In this document: positions 21,106-28,706 of the stretch, piece by piece | How the letters are laid out: each line of letters begins with the position of its first letter | Position numbering within the stretch: the first letter of the stretch is position 1 | Virus record (IMG/VR): IMGVR_UViG_3300042691_044682 | Coordinates: 28,322-92,321 of that record | DNA: 64,000 bases | Origin: a virus | Strand: one strand, 5' to 3' | Position numbers and translations under genes: made by a program | The notes under the pieces: generated by a model | Told to the model about the DNA's origin: nothing | Database searches by the model: none | What the model saw: the letters and a program-made list of their open reading frames with translations, nothing else

Positions 21106-21629
21106 CCGACGCCCCCGACATGCAAGCTGCCGTGCCGGGTCCGGCTGCCGAAGCATGGATCCCCACCGACTATTCGGACGAGATCATCTACCACACCACC
21201 GACCACCCCTCGGAATGGCTCATCCCCCGCGGCTCCGGGCATGTCCTCGGCGATGAGCACGGAGAGGAGCCGCATGACGACGTGCCGCTACTCAAGGACG
21301 GCGACATCATCAGCTTCGATCGGCGGACGCAGCACGGCACCGGCACCCTCACCGTGCATCACCTCCCCGACGAGGACGAGGATGATAGCGGCTGGAGCCG
21401 CTGGACGATCGACCCGCCGATGCCGGCGGCCCCGTCAGGGGCGGACATGCATCTCTGCCTGGCCGACGACCCGGAAATCTACGGCGTCGAGCCCGGCGAG
21501 GTGGCTGACGAGCTGGACCCCGGCACCTACACGGTGCGCTTCTACGCCTGGGTCTCCGTGCCGTTCCGCTACGACGCCAAGGCCGGCGAACTGGTGCGCC
21601 TGGTCGCGGGCAAAAGGGCGCCGGCATGA
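21102..21629 (+). CDS. hypothetical acidic protein, 175 aa
   Basis: This strongly acidic protein has many His and Asp residues (DEIIYHTTDHPSEW, DEHGEEPHDDVPLLKDGDIISF). A beta-rich C-terminal half ends in YTVRFYAWVSVPFRYD. The acidity could mimic DNA, as in some anti-defence proteins, but that is speculation. It is coupled to the next gene by an overlap. Confidence 0.55.
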   Translation: MTDAPDMQAAVPGPAAEAWIPTDYSDEIIYHTTDHPSEWLIPRGSGHVLGDEHGEEPHDDVPLLKDGDIISFDRRTQHGTGTLTVHHLPDEDEDDSGWSRWTIDPPMPAAPSGADMHLCLADDPEIYGVEPGEVADELDPGTYTVRFYAWVSVPFRYDAKAGELVRLVAGKRAPA

Positions 21630-22288
21630 CCGACCGCCCCATAATCTTTTCAGGCAGCATGGTCAGGGCGCTGCTCGACGGACGCAAGACCCAGACGCGG
21701 CGGATCCTGAAGCCGCAGCCGAAGACCTTCCGCATCACTGAGGACGGGGTCGAGCAGGACGCCCCGGTGATCCTGCATCATACCGAGAGCGAGCCCTGGC
21801 CCAAGGTAGCGATCGGGCGCGTCATCACCCGCCAGGAGGTGCGTTACCGCCCCGGCATGCGCCTGTGGGTGCGGGAGGCGCACGCGACCAGCGCGAATCC
21901 AGATCTCAAGCCGTGGTATCGCCTCGATCATCCTGAGGCCACGGCCGCAGGCCCCCGGGTGGACGTCAAATGGCGCCCCTCCATCCACATGCCGCGCTGG
22001 GCCAGCCGCTTCACCCTGAACGTGACCGCGGTGCGCGTGGAGCGGCTGCAGCAGATCAGCGAGGCGGATGCGATGGCGGAGGGGATGATCAATCTCGGCG
22101 GCCGCGGTGTGCCTGACTGCTGGTGGCACAGCCACGACGGCCTCTCTCGCGCAGGCGCCACGGCGCGAGCTGCGTTCGGGATGCTCTGGGATGATCTCCA
22201 CGGCGCCGGCGCCTGGGACGCGAACCCCTGGGTGGTCGCCATCACCTTCGGCGTGGCCAAGAGGAACATCGACGAGGCTGCGCCATGA
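21626..22288 (+). CDS. ASCH-like phage protein (DGRKTQTRR family)
   Basis: The 220-residue protein starts PIIFSGSMVRALLDGRKTQTRRILKPQP, the hallmark of a phage family often annotated as morphogenetic or ASCH-domain protein. PGMRLWVREAHA and WRPSIHMPRWASRFTLNVTAVRVERLQQISEADAMAEG complete the match. ASCH domains are RNA-binding beta barrels. The phage role is not established; the gene sits in the early operon rather than among virion genes. Confidence 0.8.
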   Translation: MTDRPIIFSGSMVRALLDGRKTQTRRILKPQPKTFRITEDGVEQDAPVILHHTESEPWPKVAIGRVITRQEVRYRPGMRLWVREAHATSANPDLKPWYRLDHPEATAAGPRVDVKWRPSIHMPRWASRFTLNVTAVRVERLQQISEADAMAEGMINLGGRGVPDCWWHSHDGLSRAGATARAAFGMLWDDLHGAGAWDANPWVVAITFGVAKRNIDEAAP

Positions 22289-22443
22289 CCGGGCACTACG
22301 AGCGGCACGCCGCCTATCAGATCCTCGCTGGCTGGATCCGCCTCGAGCACGCCGGCGCGCGGCGCCGCGAGGCGGTCAGCTTCCGCGCCGCCGACGACAT
22401 GCAGGACCTCTGGACCTGGATCCTGCGGGAGGGGCTGGCATGA
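22285..22443 (+). CDS. hypothetical protein, 52 aa
   Basis: This short gene has four-base overlaps with both neighbours, which supports it despite its size. The product is one Arg/Ala-rich helical unit (YQILAGWIRLEHAGARRREAV). No family is recognised. Confidence 0.5.
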   Translation: MTGHYERHAAYQILAGWIRLEHAGARRREAVSFRAADDMQDLWTWILREGLA

Positions 22444-22832
22444 CCGCCCGCGCCCTCCGCATGCTCTACCGCGAGGTCCCCGAGGTGAAAGGCTGCCTGA
22501 CCGGCTGCGGCAAGTGCTGCGGCCCGGTGCCCTGGTCGCCGGCGGAGCTCGAGCGGGTGGCATCGCGCATCCCGCCGGGAACGCTGTCGAGGCCGGCGCC
22601 ATCCGGCCCCACCGAGATGGTGATGCTCATCAACCCCGTGACGGGCGGCTGCGCCATGCTCGACGCCGAGAAGCGCTGCACGGTCTACGAGGCGCGCCCG
22701 CTGATGTGCCGCATGTTCGGCGCCGTGGCCGGTCCTGGGCTCGAATGTCCCTTCGGCGCCCGTGCCGGCCGCCCGCTGTCCGATCGGAAGGCCGGCGCCC
22801 TGGCGCAGCGCTACAAGCGCGAGGCGCCATGA
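22440..22832 (+). CDS. YkgJ-type cysteine-cluster protein
   Basis: The 130-residue protein carries the cluster CLTGCGKCCG near the N-terminus. GGCAMLDAEKRCTVYEARPLMCRMFG follows, the standard pattern of the YkgJ/Fe-S or zinc-chelating family. Members are thought to bind a metal cluster; the phage role is unknown. Confidence 0.8.
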   Translation: MTARALRMLYREVPEVKGCLTGCGKCCGPVPWSPAELERVASRIPPGTLSRPAPSGPTEMVMLINPVTGGCAMLDAEKRCTVYEARPLMCRMFGAVAGPGLECPFGARAGRPLSDRKAGALAQRYKREAP

Positions 22833-23221
22833 CGCAGCTCGGGCTGTTCGACACGGCCGACGGCTCCGACCGGCACGGCGGCATGGCCATGCCGGACTGG
22901 CTGCACGACGAGCTATGGGGCGAACGGAAGGTCGCTGCCACCGTGTCGCGCGGCAAGGGCGCCCAATGGGTGATCGAGGTGGTGCAGGCGCCCGACCGCT
23001 CCTGCTGGTTCGCCGCCTACGCCTACGACTTCTGGGACGCGCCGGACGGCACGGCCTGCGGCGGCGGCACGCCCCTGTGCCACCGCGGGGAGACGCGCGA
23101 GGCGGCGATCGCCGCGGCGGCGCGCGCGCTCATGGCCCGGTTGCCCGACCCCGACAAGCTCAAGGGCAAGGCCCGGGCGCACGTCCGCGCCTTCCTCGAG
23201 GGCCTGGAGCGCGTCGCATGA
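22829..23221 (+). CDS. hypothetical protein, 130 aa
   Basis: The protein begins MTQLGLFDTADGS, an opening seen in several phage early proteins. It has an aromatic-rich middle (CWFAAYAYDFWDAP) and a helical end. The family is not recognised. It overlaps the excisionase candidate by four bases. Confidence 0.55.
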   Translation: MTQLGLFDTADGSDRHGGMAMPDWLHDELWGERKVAATVSRGKGAQWVIEVVQAPDRSCWFAAYAYDFWDAPDGTACGGGTPLCHRGETREAAIAAAARALMARLPDPDKLKGKARAHVRAFLEGLERVA

Positions 23222-23577
23222 CGGCGCTCCGCCTGCCCGACTGGCCGCTCCTGATGGACCAGCCGACGCTGCAGCGCTACCTGAGCCTGACGCGTCGCCA
23301 GCTGAAGGCCTATCTGGCCGCCGGCCTGGTTCCCCCGGCGCGCGAGCACCTGCCCGGCCAGCTGCGCTGGCACCGCGGCGAGGTGGATGCTTCGATCGCC
23401 CGCGCATGGGGGATGCGCCAGGCGGAGGAGCCAGGGGATGCGATCAGGGAAGCGAAGCAGCGCCTTGAGGGGCTCGCCGGCCCGGCCCGCCTACGTCCAG
23501 GCCGTGCAGGCGGCCAGCGGCGCGACCTACCTCTACTACCGCCGCAACGGCCGGCGAATCCCCCTTCCCGGCCCTGA
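23218..23577 (+). CDS. putative excisionase / AlpA-type DNA-binding protein
   Basis: The 119-residue protein has a winged-helix-like start: LPDWPLLMDQPTLQRYLSLTRRQLKAYLAAGLVPPAREHLPGQLRWHRGEVDASI. This is the layout of AlpA/Xis proteins. It overlaps the integrase gene by about 140 bp in another frame, an arrangement seen for xis-int pairs. The last 40 residues lie wholly in the overlap and are Pro/Arg-rich, so they may not be functionally important. Confidence 0.65.
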   Translation: MTALRLPDWPLLMDQPTLQRYLSLTRRQLKAYLAAGLVPPAREHLPGQLRWHRGEVDASIARAWGMRQAEEPGDAIREAKQRLEGLAGPARLRPGRAGGQRRDLPLLPPQRPANPPSRP

Positions 23578-24661
23578 GGGGTCGGAAGCCTTCCGGATCG
23601 CCTACCAGCAGGCTGAGAGGTTCTTCGAGGGCGCCTTCGCTCCCCCTGGCTCTGGGCGCCACACCGTCGAGGACGTCATCACCGCCTACCTCGACAGCGC
23701 CGACTATCGCCAGCTCGCGCCCAAGACCCGCGCCGACTACCGCCGTGTGCTGGACGGCTTCCGGACCCACTTCGGCGACCTCCCGGCGGCTGCGCTCACC
23801 GAGCCCTGGATCGAGGAACTGCGGGCCAGGTACGCTCCCGACCACAGCCGCGGCGATGCCGGCCACGCGATCGAGTGGAACGCGCTGCGCGCGCGCATGA
23901 TCAGCGCCATGCGCCACTACCGGCGGGTTCACCCCGAGGCCGGTCTGGCGAACCCATGGGAGGCGTCCCGCCGCCTCAAGCCGCCGGTCAGCACCGCGCA
24001 CCGGCCCTGGCCGCCGGAGGTGCTCCTGGCCGCGCTGCGCGCGGCGACGCCGGAGTTCCGCGCGCTGCTGGTCGGCTACCTCCTCACGGCGCAGCGCGGC
24101 GGCGACGTGACCCGCTTCGGGCCGGAGCAGTACGACGCCGCCAGCCGGACGCTCACGCTGAGCCAGGGCAAGACCGAGGTGCCGCTGCGGATCCATGTGC
24201 CGGCGCCACTGGCGACCGCGATCGAGGCGATGCGCGGCCGCGGCGCGACCAGGCTATTCGTCACCCCGCGCGGCCGACCATGGACGACAGCCAACGCGCA
24301 GGAGACGCTGGCGCGGCTGCTCGAGCAACTCGGCCTGGCGCGCTACACGCTGCACGGGCTCCGGGCGACAGGCCCGGTGGCGCTGAAGATGCTCGGCTTC
24401 GAGAACCGCGCCATCCGGGCGCTGACCGGGCACACCTCCGACCGCAACCTCGAGGTCTACCTGCGCGGCGTGGAGCACTACCCGCTCGCGCGCGAGGCGC
24501 AGGAAGCGCTCGCCGGCGTCTTCGGGCCAGTGATCGAGGACGCGCTCGCCGGATCCAACGAGCGCCGATTCAGCGGTGTGACCGGGCGCGCGGCCCGCGC
24601 AGGTGGCAAATCAGTGGCAAATGACAAATCTGGGCGGCGGGAGAAGGCTCTAAGTGATTGA
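23438..24661 (+). CDS. int: tyrosine-type phage integrase
   Basis: The 407-residue protein has an arm/core-binding region (HTVEDVITAYLDSADYRQLAPKTRADYRRVLDGF) and a catalytic domain with a full set of residues. These are Arg in AQRGGDV, Lys in QGKTEVPLRI, HGLR, His in GHTS and the nucleophile Tyr in LEVYLRGV. ATG 23438 follows GGAGGAG; ATG 23387 is possible. The stop lies nine bases from a tRNA 3'-end sequence, the presumed attachment site. Confidence 0.93.
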   Translation: MRSGKRSSALRGSPARPAYVQAVQAASGATYLYYRRNGRRIPLPGPEGSEAFRIAYQQAERFFEGAFAPPGSGRHTVEDVITAYLDSADYRQLAPKTRADYRRVLDGFRTHFGDLPAAALTEPWIEELRARYAPDHSRGDAGHAIEWNALRARMISAMRHYRRVHPEAGLANPWEASRRLKPPVSTAHRPWPPEVLLAALRAATPEFRALLVGYLLTAQRGGDVTRFGPEQYDAASRTLTLSQGKTEVPLRIHVPAPLATAIEAMRGRGATRLFVTPRGRPWTTANAQETLARLLEQLGLARYTLHGLRATGPVALKMLGFENRAIRALTGHTSDRNLEVYLRGVEHYPLAREAQEALAGVFGPVIEDALAGSNERRFSGVTGRAARAGGKSVANDKSGRREKALSD

Positions 24662-24669
24662 TTTTACTC

Positions 24670-24705
24670 TGGCATCCCGTACGGGATTCGAACCCGTGTT
24701 ACCAA
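24670..24705 (-). other. attP core: 3' end of a tRNA gene
   Basis: Read on the - strand, this is a T-arm (24697-24681, ACGGG TTCGAAT CCCGT), the acceptor strand ACGGGAT, G and CCA (24672-24670). No 5' acceptor half (ATCCCGT) or normal anticodon arm follows upstream, so it is not an intact tRNA. The site abuts the integrase and phage genes lie on both sides, as expected of an unrecombined phage attachment site. Confidence 0.7.
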
Positions 24706-24830
24706 CGTGGACACCACGATTTGCGCTAGATCAATGCCTTGAACCGGCAAATTTTCCAGGGCGCCGCCTGGTGCACCACATCGCCAGCACATCACTTCAC
24801 ATCGGCTTCATACGATCGGTAGGTTTTTTT

Positions 24831-24848
24831 CCTATTCTCCTGTGATAC
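24831..24848 (+). promoter_or_regulatory. possible operator/promoter beyond attP
   Basis: CCTATTCTCCTGTG (24831-24844) shares the CTGTG half and the CCTAT half with the partial site at 7589. It is followed by GATACG, like CTGTGATAAA at the 38.4-kb promoter. It lies ten bases before ATG 24858. The upstream 196 bp back to the integrase hold only the att site. Confidence 0.35.
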
Positions 24849-24857
24849 GGTGGAGCG

Positions 24858-24920
24858 ATGACAACCACCTCGGCGGCGCTGGTCCGCCTGCCCTCCTGCA
24901 TTGCCGTCGAGACCGCATGA
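24858..24920 (+). CDS. 20-codon reading frame coupled to next gene
   Basis: A short frame with ATG 24858 and GGAG just upstream ends in TGA overlapping ATG 24917. It may act as a leader peptide that couples translation of the next gene. The support is spacing only. Confidence 0.3.
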   Translation: MTTTSAALVRLPSCIAVETA

Positions 24921-25330
24921 GCGAATCGCCGGCGAGCGACACGCCCATCCTGTCGCCGGACGCGGTCTTCCGGATCTGGAACGCCTGCTTCTTCGTCGAC
25001 GCGATGGACCGCCCCGAGGACCTGGTGCGCGTCGACGGCATCATCACCAGCGTGCCCTTCAGCCGCACGCGCGTGGGCAACCATGCCGCCGAGATCAAGG
25101 TCCTTCTGCTGGAATTACCGGAGCAGTTTCGACGCAGCGCCGGTGGCGGGTGGACCTTCCTCAACGCCTGCACGGACCGCCGCGGCCGGTTCTGGACGGG
25201 CGAGCACACGGCCATGGAGCAGCTGGTGCTCCTGGGCGTGGCGGCGGGGCTGGTGAGCTGGACGCTGCCGCGGGACCTCTGGTCGATCCTGCCCGGCGGG
25301 ATGCCCTACCTGCGGGTGGAGGACCAATGA
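24917..25330 (+). CDS. conserved phage protein of unknown function, 137 aa
   Basis: The C-terminal half reads FLNACTDRRGRFWTGEHTAMEQLVLLGVAAGL...LPRDLWSILPGGMPYL, which I recall as a conserved phage protein in alphaproteobacterial prophages. No function is known. ATG 24917 overlaps the 20-codon frame; an upstream in-frame GTG at 24842 is possible. It is coupled by ATGA to the next gene. Confidence 0.65.
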   Translation: MSESPASDTPILSPDAVFRIWNACFFVDAMDRPEDLVRVDGIITSVPFSRTRVGNHAAEIKVLLLELPEQFRRSAGGGWTFLNACTDRRGRFWTGEHTAMEQLVLLGVAAGLVSWTLPRDLWSILPGGMPYLRVEDQ

Positions 25331-25539
25331 CCGACGCCGAGCTGCTGAGCGCGATGAATGCGATCTGCCACCACCAGGTGGCGCGAAGCGTCCATCCGCT
25401 CACCTGCGGGAACGACAGCAACCACCCTCCCCTGTTCCCGCTCGTGCATGCGCAGCGCATCGTGCTGCGCTGCGCGCATTGCGACTACCGCCAGACCTAC
25501 CTGCCCGACATCGTCAGACCTACCTGCCCGACATCGTGA
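25327..25539 (+). CDS. zinc-ribbon-like protein altered by a tandem duplication
   Basis: The 70-residue protein contains AICHHQ, LTCGND and LRCAHCDYRQTY, a likely zinc ribbon. A 23-bp tandem duplication (25494-25516 and 25517-25539) shifts the frame and ends the gene at 25539. Without it the frame would read on to KSAAACTRA and stop at the ATGA that starts the next gene. The duplication is therefore probably recent, or an assembly error. Confidence 0.65.
   Translation: MTDAELLSAMNAICHHQVARSVHPLTCGNDSNHPPLFPLVHAQRIVLRCAHCDYRQTYLPDIVRPTCPTS
25494..25539 (+). repeat. 23-bp perfect tandem duplication
   Basis: The unit begins CAGACCTACCTGCCC and is present twice in a row. Its length is not a multiple of three, so it changes the reading frame of the host gene. 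Confidence 0.9.
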
Positions 25540-25564
25540 AGAGCGCTGCCGCCTGCACCCGGGC

Positions 25565-25783
25565 ATGAGCCAAGAGGACGTCGGCCACAGGTTTGACGTG
25601 AAGGGCGGCCGGGTGTCGGAGGTCTTGCACGGCCACTACGACCCGGGCGGATCGAAGTGGGACAAGATGATGACCAGGGTGAGGCGGGATATCGGGAGAC
25701 GGTCCGCGCCGCGGGCGTCTACACCGGCATCGAGTTCATCTGATCCACGAACGACGAAAGGCCCGCCGGGCCCCAGGGAGTGA
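25565..25783 (+). CDS. small HTH-like protein, C-terminus probably frameshifted
   Basis: The N-terminus MSQEDVGHRFDVKGGRVSEVLHGHY looks like a helix-turn-helix (VSEVL motif). The frame then runs into the terminator stem, ending KGPPGPRE, which is odd. A neighbouring frame reads YRETVRAAGVYTGIEFI and stops at 25743, before the terminator. The original C-terminus was probably in that frame. Confidence 0.45.
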   Translation: MSQEDVGHRFDVKGGRVSEVLHGHYDPGGSKWDKMMTRVRRDIGRRSAPRASTPASSSSDPRTTKGPPGPRE

Positions 25784-25805
25784 TCCCCAGGGCCCGGCGG
25801 GCCTT
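25758..25805. terminator. bidirectional terminator between early and late regions
   Basis: A 16-bp perfect stem pairs 25758-25773 with 25790-25805 and has AAGG/CCTT ends. It separates the rightward early genes from the leftward late operon. The 118 bp from here to 25923 hold no gene that I can support. Confidence 0.85.
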
Positions 25806-25923
25806 CGTGCGTCACAATTCGACGGCCGGGGGACCACCCCCCGGCCGCCCTCGCCTGTCCAGACGGCGCTGGATCCTCTCGATTGGGGATGAGTGGTTCC
25901 GCCAGGCGCGCCGCCCGGCGAGC

Positions 25924-26241
25924 TCAGACGTAGCGGATGAGCAGGATCGCCGCCGCCTGGGCGTGCGCTACCAGCGCCGGCCAGCCAGCTTGGCGGATGA
26001 GCCGCTGGCGCTCCTCGACGGAGGCGCGCAGCCGCCAGGTCTTCCAGCCCCAGTGCGGCTCGATCTGCGCGATCTCGCGTGCCAGGAACCACACCGAGGC
26101 GATGCCGGCGCCGTAGAAGGCGCCGATCGCGCCGTCGCGCAGCAGGTAGCCGGAGGCCAGCGCGCCGAGCCCGGTCACCAGCATCGCGCCGGCCACATGC
26201 AGCAGGGAGGGGCCGAGGCCCCGCTTGGTCGCCATGTCCAT
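25924..26241 (-). CDS. small membrane protein, last gene of late operon
   Basis: The 105-residue protein has two clear hydrophobic segments (residues about 14-34 and 38-56) and a weaker C-terminal one (ALVAHAQAAAILLIRYV). A basic amphipathic stretch lies between the second and third. It follows the endolysin, so it may be a second holin or spanin-like partner. It lacks a lipobox or the long coiled coil of a spanin. Confidence 0.6.
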   Translation of the reverse strand: MDMATKRGLGPSLLHVAGAMLVTGLGALASGYLLRDGAIGAFYGAGIASVWFLAREIAQIEPHWGWKTWRLRASVEERQRLIRQAGWPALVAHAQAAAILLIRYV

Positions 26242-26258
26242 GGATATCTCCCTTTCGT

Positions 26259-26924
26259 TCAACGCAGCGCGGCGCGCAGCTTCGTGATGATGTCCTCGAG
26301 CGCGGCAACGCGCGCCGCGAGAGCGGGATCTGCGCCGCCGGGAACGACGGCAGGGGCGACCGGCGCCGTCGGGCGCGGCACGGCCGGCACGGCCGGCTGG
26401 CCCGCCACGGCCGCGCAGGCGGCGGCCCAGTAGCCGCCCCAGGTCTGGCGGTGCGGCTTCCCGGGCCGCCAGTTGCGCAGATAGTACTGCCAGGCCTCCT
26501 CCTCGTTCACGGCCTCCGGAGCCGGCAACGGCCGCGGGTCGGTCAGCAGCAGCAGCCGCGCGAAGGCGGCGGCGAGCTCGTCGCCCTCGATGGTGGCGAA
26601 GTGCCGCCAGATGGCGTCCGCGTCGAACGGGACGCCGCCGGCGGCGGCGAGGTCCTGCGCGGCGGACCGGGACGCGGGGTGCCGCATGACCCCGGCCACG
26701 CCACCACCCCGCTCGAACTGCCAGAAACCCGTGGCCGGGCCGATCGCGCCCGGCACCAGGCGGCCGTTCTGCACCTCGAGCTGGTCGCGCGCCTCGAAGC
26801 CGCTCTCCTGCAGGCCGATCGCGGCCATCATGGCCATCGCCGGCGCGCCCCCGGAGGCGCCGTAGGTCGTGGCGATGTGGTCCACCGCCGGGCGGATGAG
26901 GGTGTTGAGCGGGATCGCCGCCAT
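26259..26924 (-). CDS. phage endolysin, lysozyme-like
   Basis: The first 100 residues of this 221-residue protein match a phage lysozyme-like family. AAIGLQESGFEARDQ holds the likely catalytic Glu, then PATGFWQFERGGGVAGVMRHPAS. RNWRPGKPHRQTWGGYWAA is also typical. A Pro/Ala linker and a short C-terminal helix follow. No signal peptide is visible, consistent with release through the adjacent holin. Confidence 0.75.
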   Translation of the reverse strand: MAAIPLNTLIRPAVDHIATTYGASGGAPAMAMMAAIGLQESGFEARDQLEVQNGRLVPGAIGPATGFWQFERGGGVAGVMRHPASRSAAQDLAAAGGVPFDADAIWRHFATIEGDELAAAFARLLLLTDPRPLPAPEAVNEEEAWQYYLRNWRPGKPHRQTWGGYWAAACAAVAGQPAVPAVPRPTAPVAPAVVPGGADPALAARVAALEDIITKLRAALR

Positions 26925-26926
26925 GG

Positions 26927-27622
26927 TCAGTGCCCCCTGCCGAAAATGGAGGAGCGCGGCGATCGCTCCCCCGCGGCCATCGCGCTGCTCGCGGCCACGG
27001 AGCGCTGCACCGCCGCCGTCGCAGCCAGCCCGCCGGCACGGCTGCCACCGACCCAGTACTGGCAGACCCCCCTGAATTCCACGACGAGAGCACCCACCAG
27101 CGCCATCAGGATGTCGCGAAAGCCGTCCTGCAGCCGCGCGACCCCGCCGATGTTCAGCAGGAGCACCGCGAGCGTCATCGTGAAGAGCGATGTGACGGCC
27201 ACCGTCTGGAATGCCGGCATCCAGGCGAGGTTCGATCCGATCTTTGCCAACTCCACGGTCTGCCCCCGCGCGTTCGCGACGTCGGCCAGTGCGACGCGCA
27301 GCTCCTCGAGGTCGGCCTGGCGCTTCCGATCCTCGGCCGCGGCGACGATCTCGGCCAGCCGCACCCGCGCCTCGAGGGCCTTCTGCGGGTCGGCGCCGAA
27401 CACCGCGGCCGCCTGGACGGGGTCATCGGTGCCGGCGACCGCCTGCACGACCGTCGCCGCCTGCTGAGCCGCCTGCCCGGCGGTCTCGCCGGCCAGGGTG
27501 CGGACCAGCTCTGGCACGAGCGTGGTGGCGACACCGACGAGCGCGCCAAGCGGCCCGGCGGTGACGAACCCCGTGGCCCCGGCCGCGATGGTGCGACCGG
27601 CCACGTCTCCGATATCGGTCAT
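26927..27622 (-). CDS. holin, 3TM (gene-transfer-release) type
   Basis: The 231-residue protein resembles the 3TM holin family known from gene transfer agents. It has a Gly/Ala-rich N-terminal segment, a long charged helix (KALEARVRLAEIVAAAEDRKRQADLEELRVAL), and C-terminal membrane segments (FQTVAVTSLFTMTLAVLLLNIGG and ILMALVGALVVEF). The family-like end YWVGGSRAG follows. It would form membrane lesions that release the endolysin at 26259. Confidence 0.72.
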   Translation of the reverse strand: MTDIGDVAGRTIAAGATGFVTAGPLGALVGVATTLVPELVRTLAGETAGQAAQQAATVVQAVAGTDDPVQAAAVFGADPQKALEARVRLAEIVAAAEDRKRQADLEELRVALADVANARGQTVELAKIGSNLAWMPAFQTVAVTSLFTMTLAVLLLNIGGVARLQDGFRDILMALVGALVVEFRGVCQYWVGGSRAGGLAATAAVQRSVAASSAMAAGERSPRSSIFGRGH

Positions 27623-27810
27623 GGGGGATCTCCGTGCGCGAGCCTCTCGAAGGCGGGCAGCTCGCGGGCCCGCACATGCATCCTGGAGCCGTCCGGCAGC
27701 ACCAGCTGGACCCACTGACCGTCCTCGACCCGGCGCACCCCGGGGTGCAGCAGGTAGGGCGTCACGCGCTTTGCGCGGACCCGCAGCCAGGCCTCGTCGT
27801 CGGCGCTCAG
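27619..27810 (-). CDS. hypothetical protein, about 63 aa, start uncertain
   Basis: The frame encodes ADDEAWLRVRAKRVTPYLLHPG and a short beta-rich end (WVQLVLPDGSRMHV). It ends in overlap with the holin gene. No ATG, GTG or TTG lies near the upstream overlap; a CTG at 27810 overlapping the previous stop, or a GTG inside, are the choices. No family is recognised. Confidence 0.4.
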   Translation of the reverse strand: MSADDEAWLRVRAKRVTPYLLHPGVRRVEDGQWVQLVLPDGSRMHVRARELPAFERLAHGDPP

Positions 27811-28328
27811 GCCGAGACCAGGGCCGCCTGGCGGAACATCTCGTCCAGGTTCGCGTCCGTCAGGCCGAACTGGGCCGCCATCTGCTGCACCAGCACCCCG
27901 TTCCGGGTGATCGTGTTCGCGTATTCCCACGCCTGCCATGCCGTCCCGCCCATCGCCCGCAGCGTGTCGTCGACGTCCTCGAAGAGCGTCCTGCCCTCGG
28001 CGCTGCCGGGCATGCCCATCAGCACCGCTCGAGCCTGGAAGTTCGTGATCTCCGGCGGCACGGTGCTGCCCGGCGGCAGCGGCGGCGTCGACGGCGTCCA
28101 GGCGCTCCAGGCGTCGATCGCGCTCTGAAAGCGCCCGATGTCGGTGAACCGCTCGTTCGGCGGGCGGGAGATCGGGCCGTCGCCATCATGGTCGACGAAT
28201 TCGATCTCGCCCTTGGCCCCATACCACTGCACTGCATGGATGTTGGCCGCGACGTCGAGCAGCAGCGGCCCGCGCGCCTGGCCATCGATGATGACGATGC
28301 GCTGCGCGGGCAGGATGGTCATCCGCAT
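27807..28328 (-). CDS. tail-fibre-associated hypothetical protein, 173 aa
   Basis: The C-terminal part reads NFQARAVLMGMPG...LFEDVDDTLRAMGGTAWQAWEYANTITRNGVLVQQMAAQFGLTDANLDEMFRQA. This helical pattern is very common in small proteins next to phage tail fibres. The N-terminal half contains a beta-rich segment. The role is unknown and the context suggests fibre assembly. Confidence 0.6.
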   Translation of the reverse strand: MRMTILPAQRIVIIDGQARGPLLLDVAANIHAVQWYGAKGEIEFVDHDGDGPISRPPNERFTDIGRFQSAIDAWSAWTPSTPPLPPGSTVPPEITNFQARAVLMGMPGSAEGRTLFEDVDDTLRAMGGTAWQAWEYANTITRNGVLVQQMAAQFGLTDANLDEMFRQAALVSA

Positions 28329-28331
28329 GGG

Positions 28332-28658
28332 TCAGTTCTCCTGGGGGGGAAGCCGCCGCGGTGCGCCGACCAGCGGGCCCAGCAGGGAGGCGAGCGGCAG
28401 CATGGGTGCGTGGGCGGCGGCCTCGTTGGCGCGGACCATCTCGTTGCGGAAGCTCTCGATCGCGGCGCCGGTCTGGCGCGACTGCTGCGCGTTCTCGATC
28501 AGCAGCATCGGCAGCCAGGCCACCGCGCAGCCCCACTCGTCCACCTCCGCGCCCGTGTTCGGATTGGTGCCGCGGATCTGGGTGAACCAGGCGCAGTCGA
28601 GCTTGCGGCACGGCTCGAAGCCCGCCAGCGGGCAATTCGCCTTCGGCTCGATCTTCAT
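28332..28658 (-). CDS. conserved phage protein with Cys motif, 108 aa
   Basis: The motif CPLAGFEPCRKLDCAWFTQIRGTNPNTGAEVDEWGCAVAWLPMLLIENAQQSRQTGAAIESFRNEM is a highly conserved phage family found between fibre and lysis genes. Four cysteines suggest a metal site. Its function is not known to me. Confidence 0.7.
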   Translation of the reverse strand: MKIEPKANCPLAGFEPCRKLDCAWFTQIRGTNPNTGAEVDEWGCAVAWLPMLLIENAQQSRQTGAAIESFRNEMVRANEAAAHAPMLPLASLLGPLVGAPRRLPPQEN

Positions 28659-28706
28659 GCGGCATCCTTCGTCGAAAGGGCCTCGCTGCGAAGTTGCGAC
28701 ATTTCA

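Noticed and set aside
24670-24770. An intact tRNA gene on the - strand
   Set aside because: Only the T-arm, acceptor 3' strand and CCA are present; no matching 5' acceptor half or normal anticodon arm follows.
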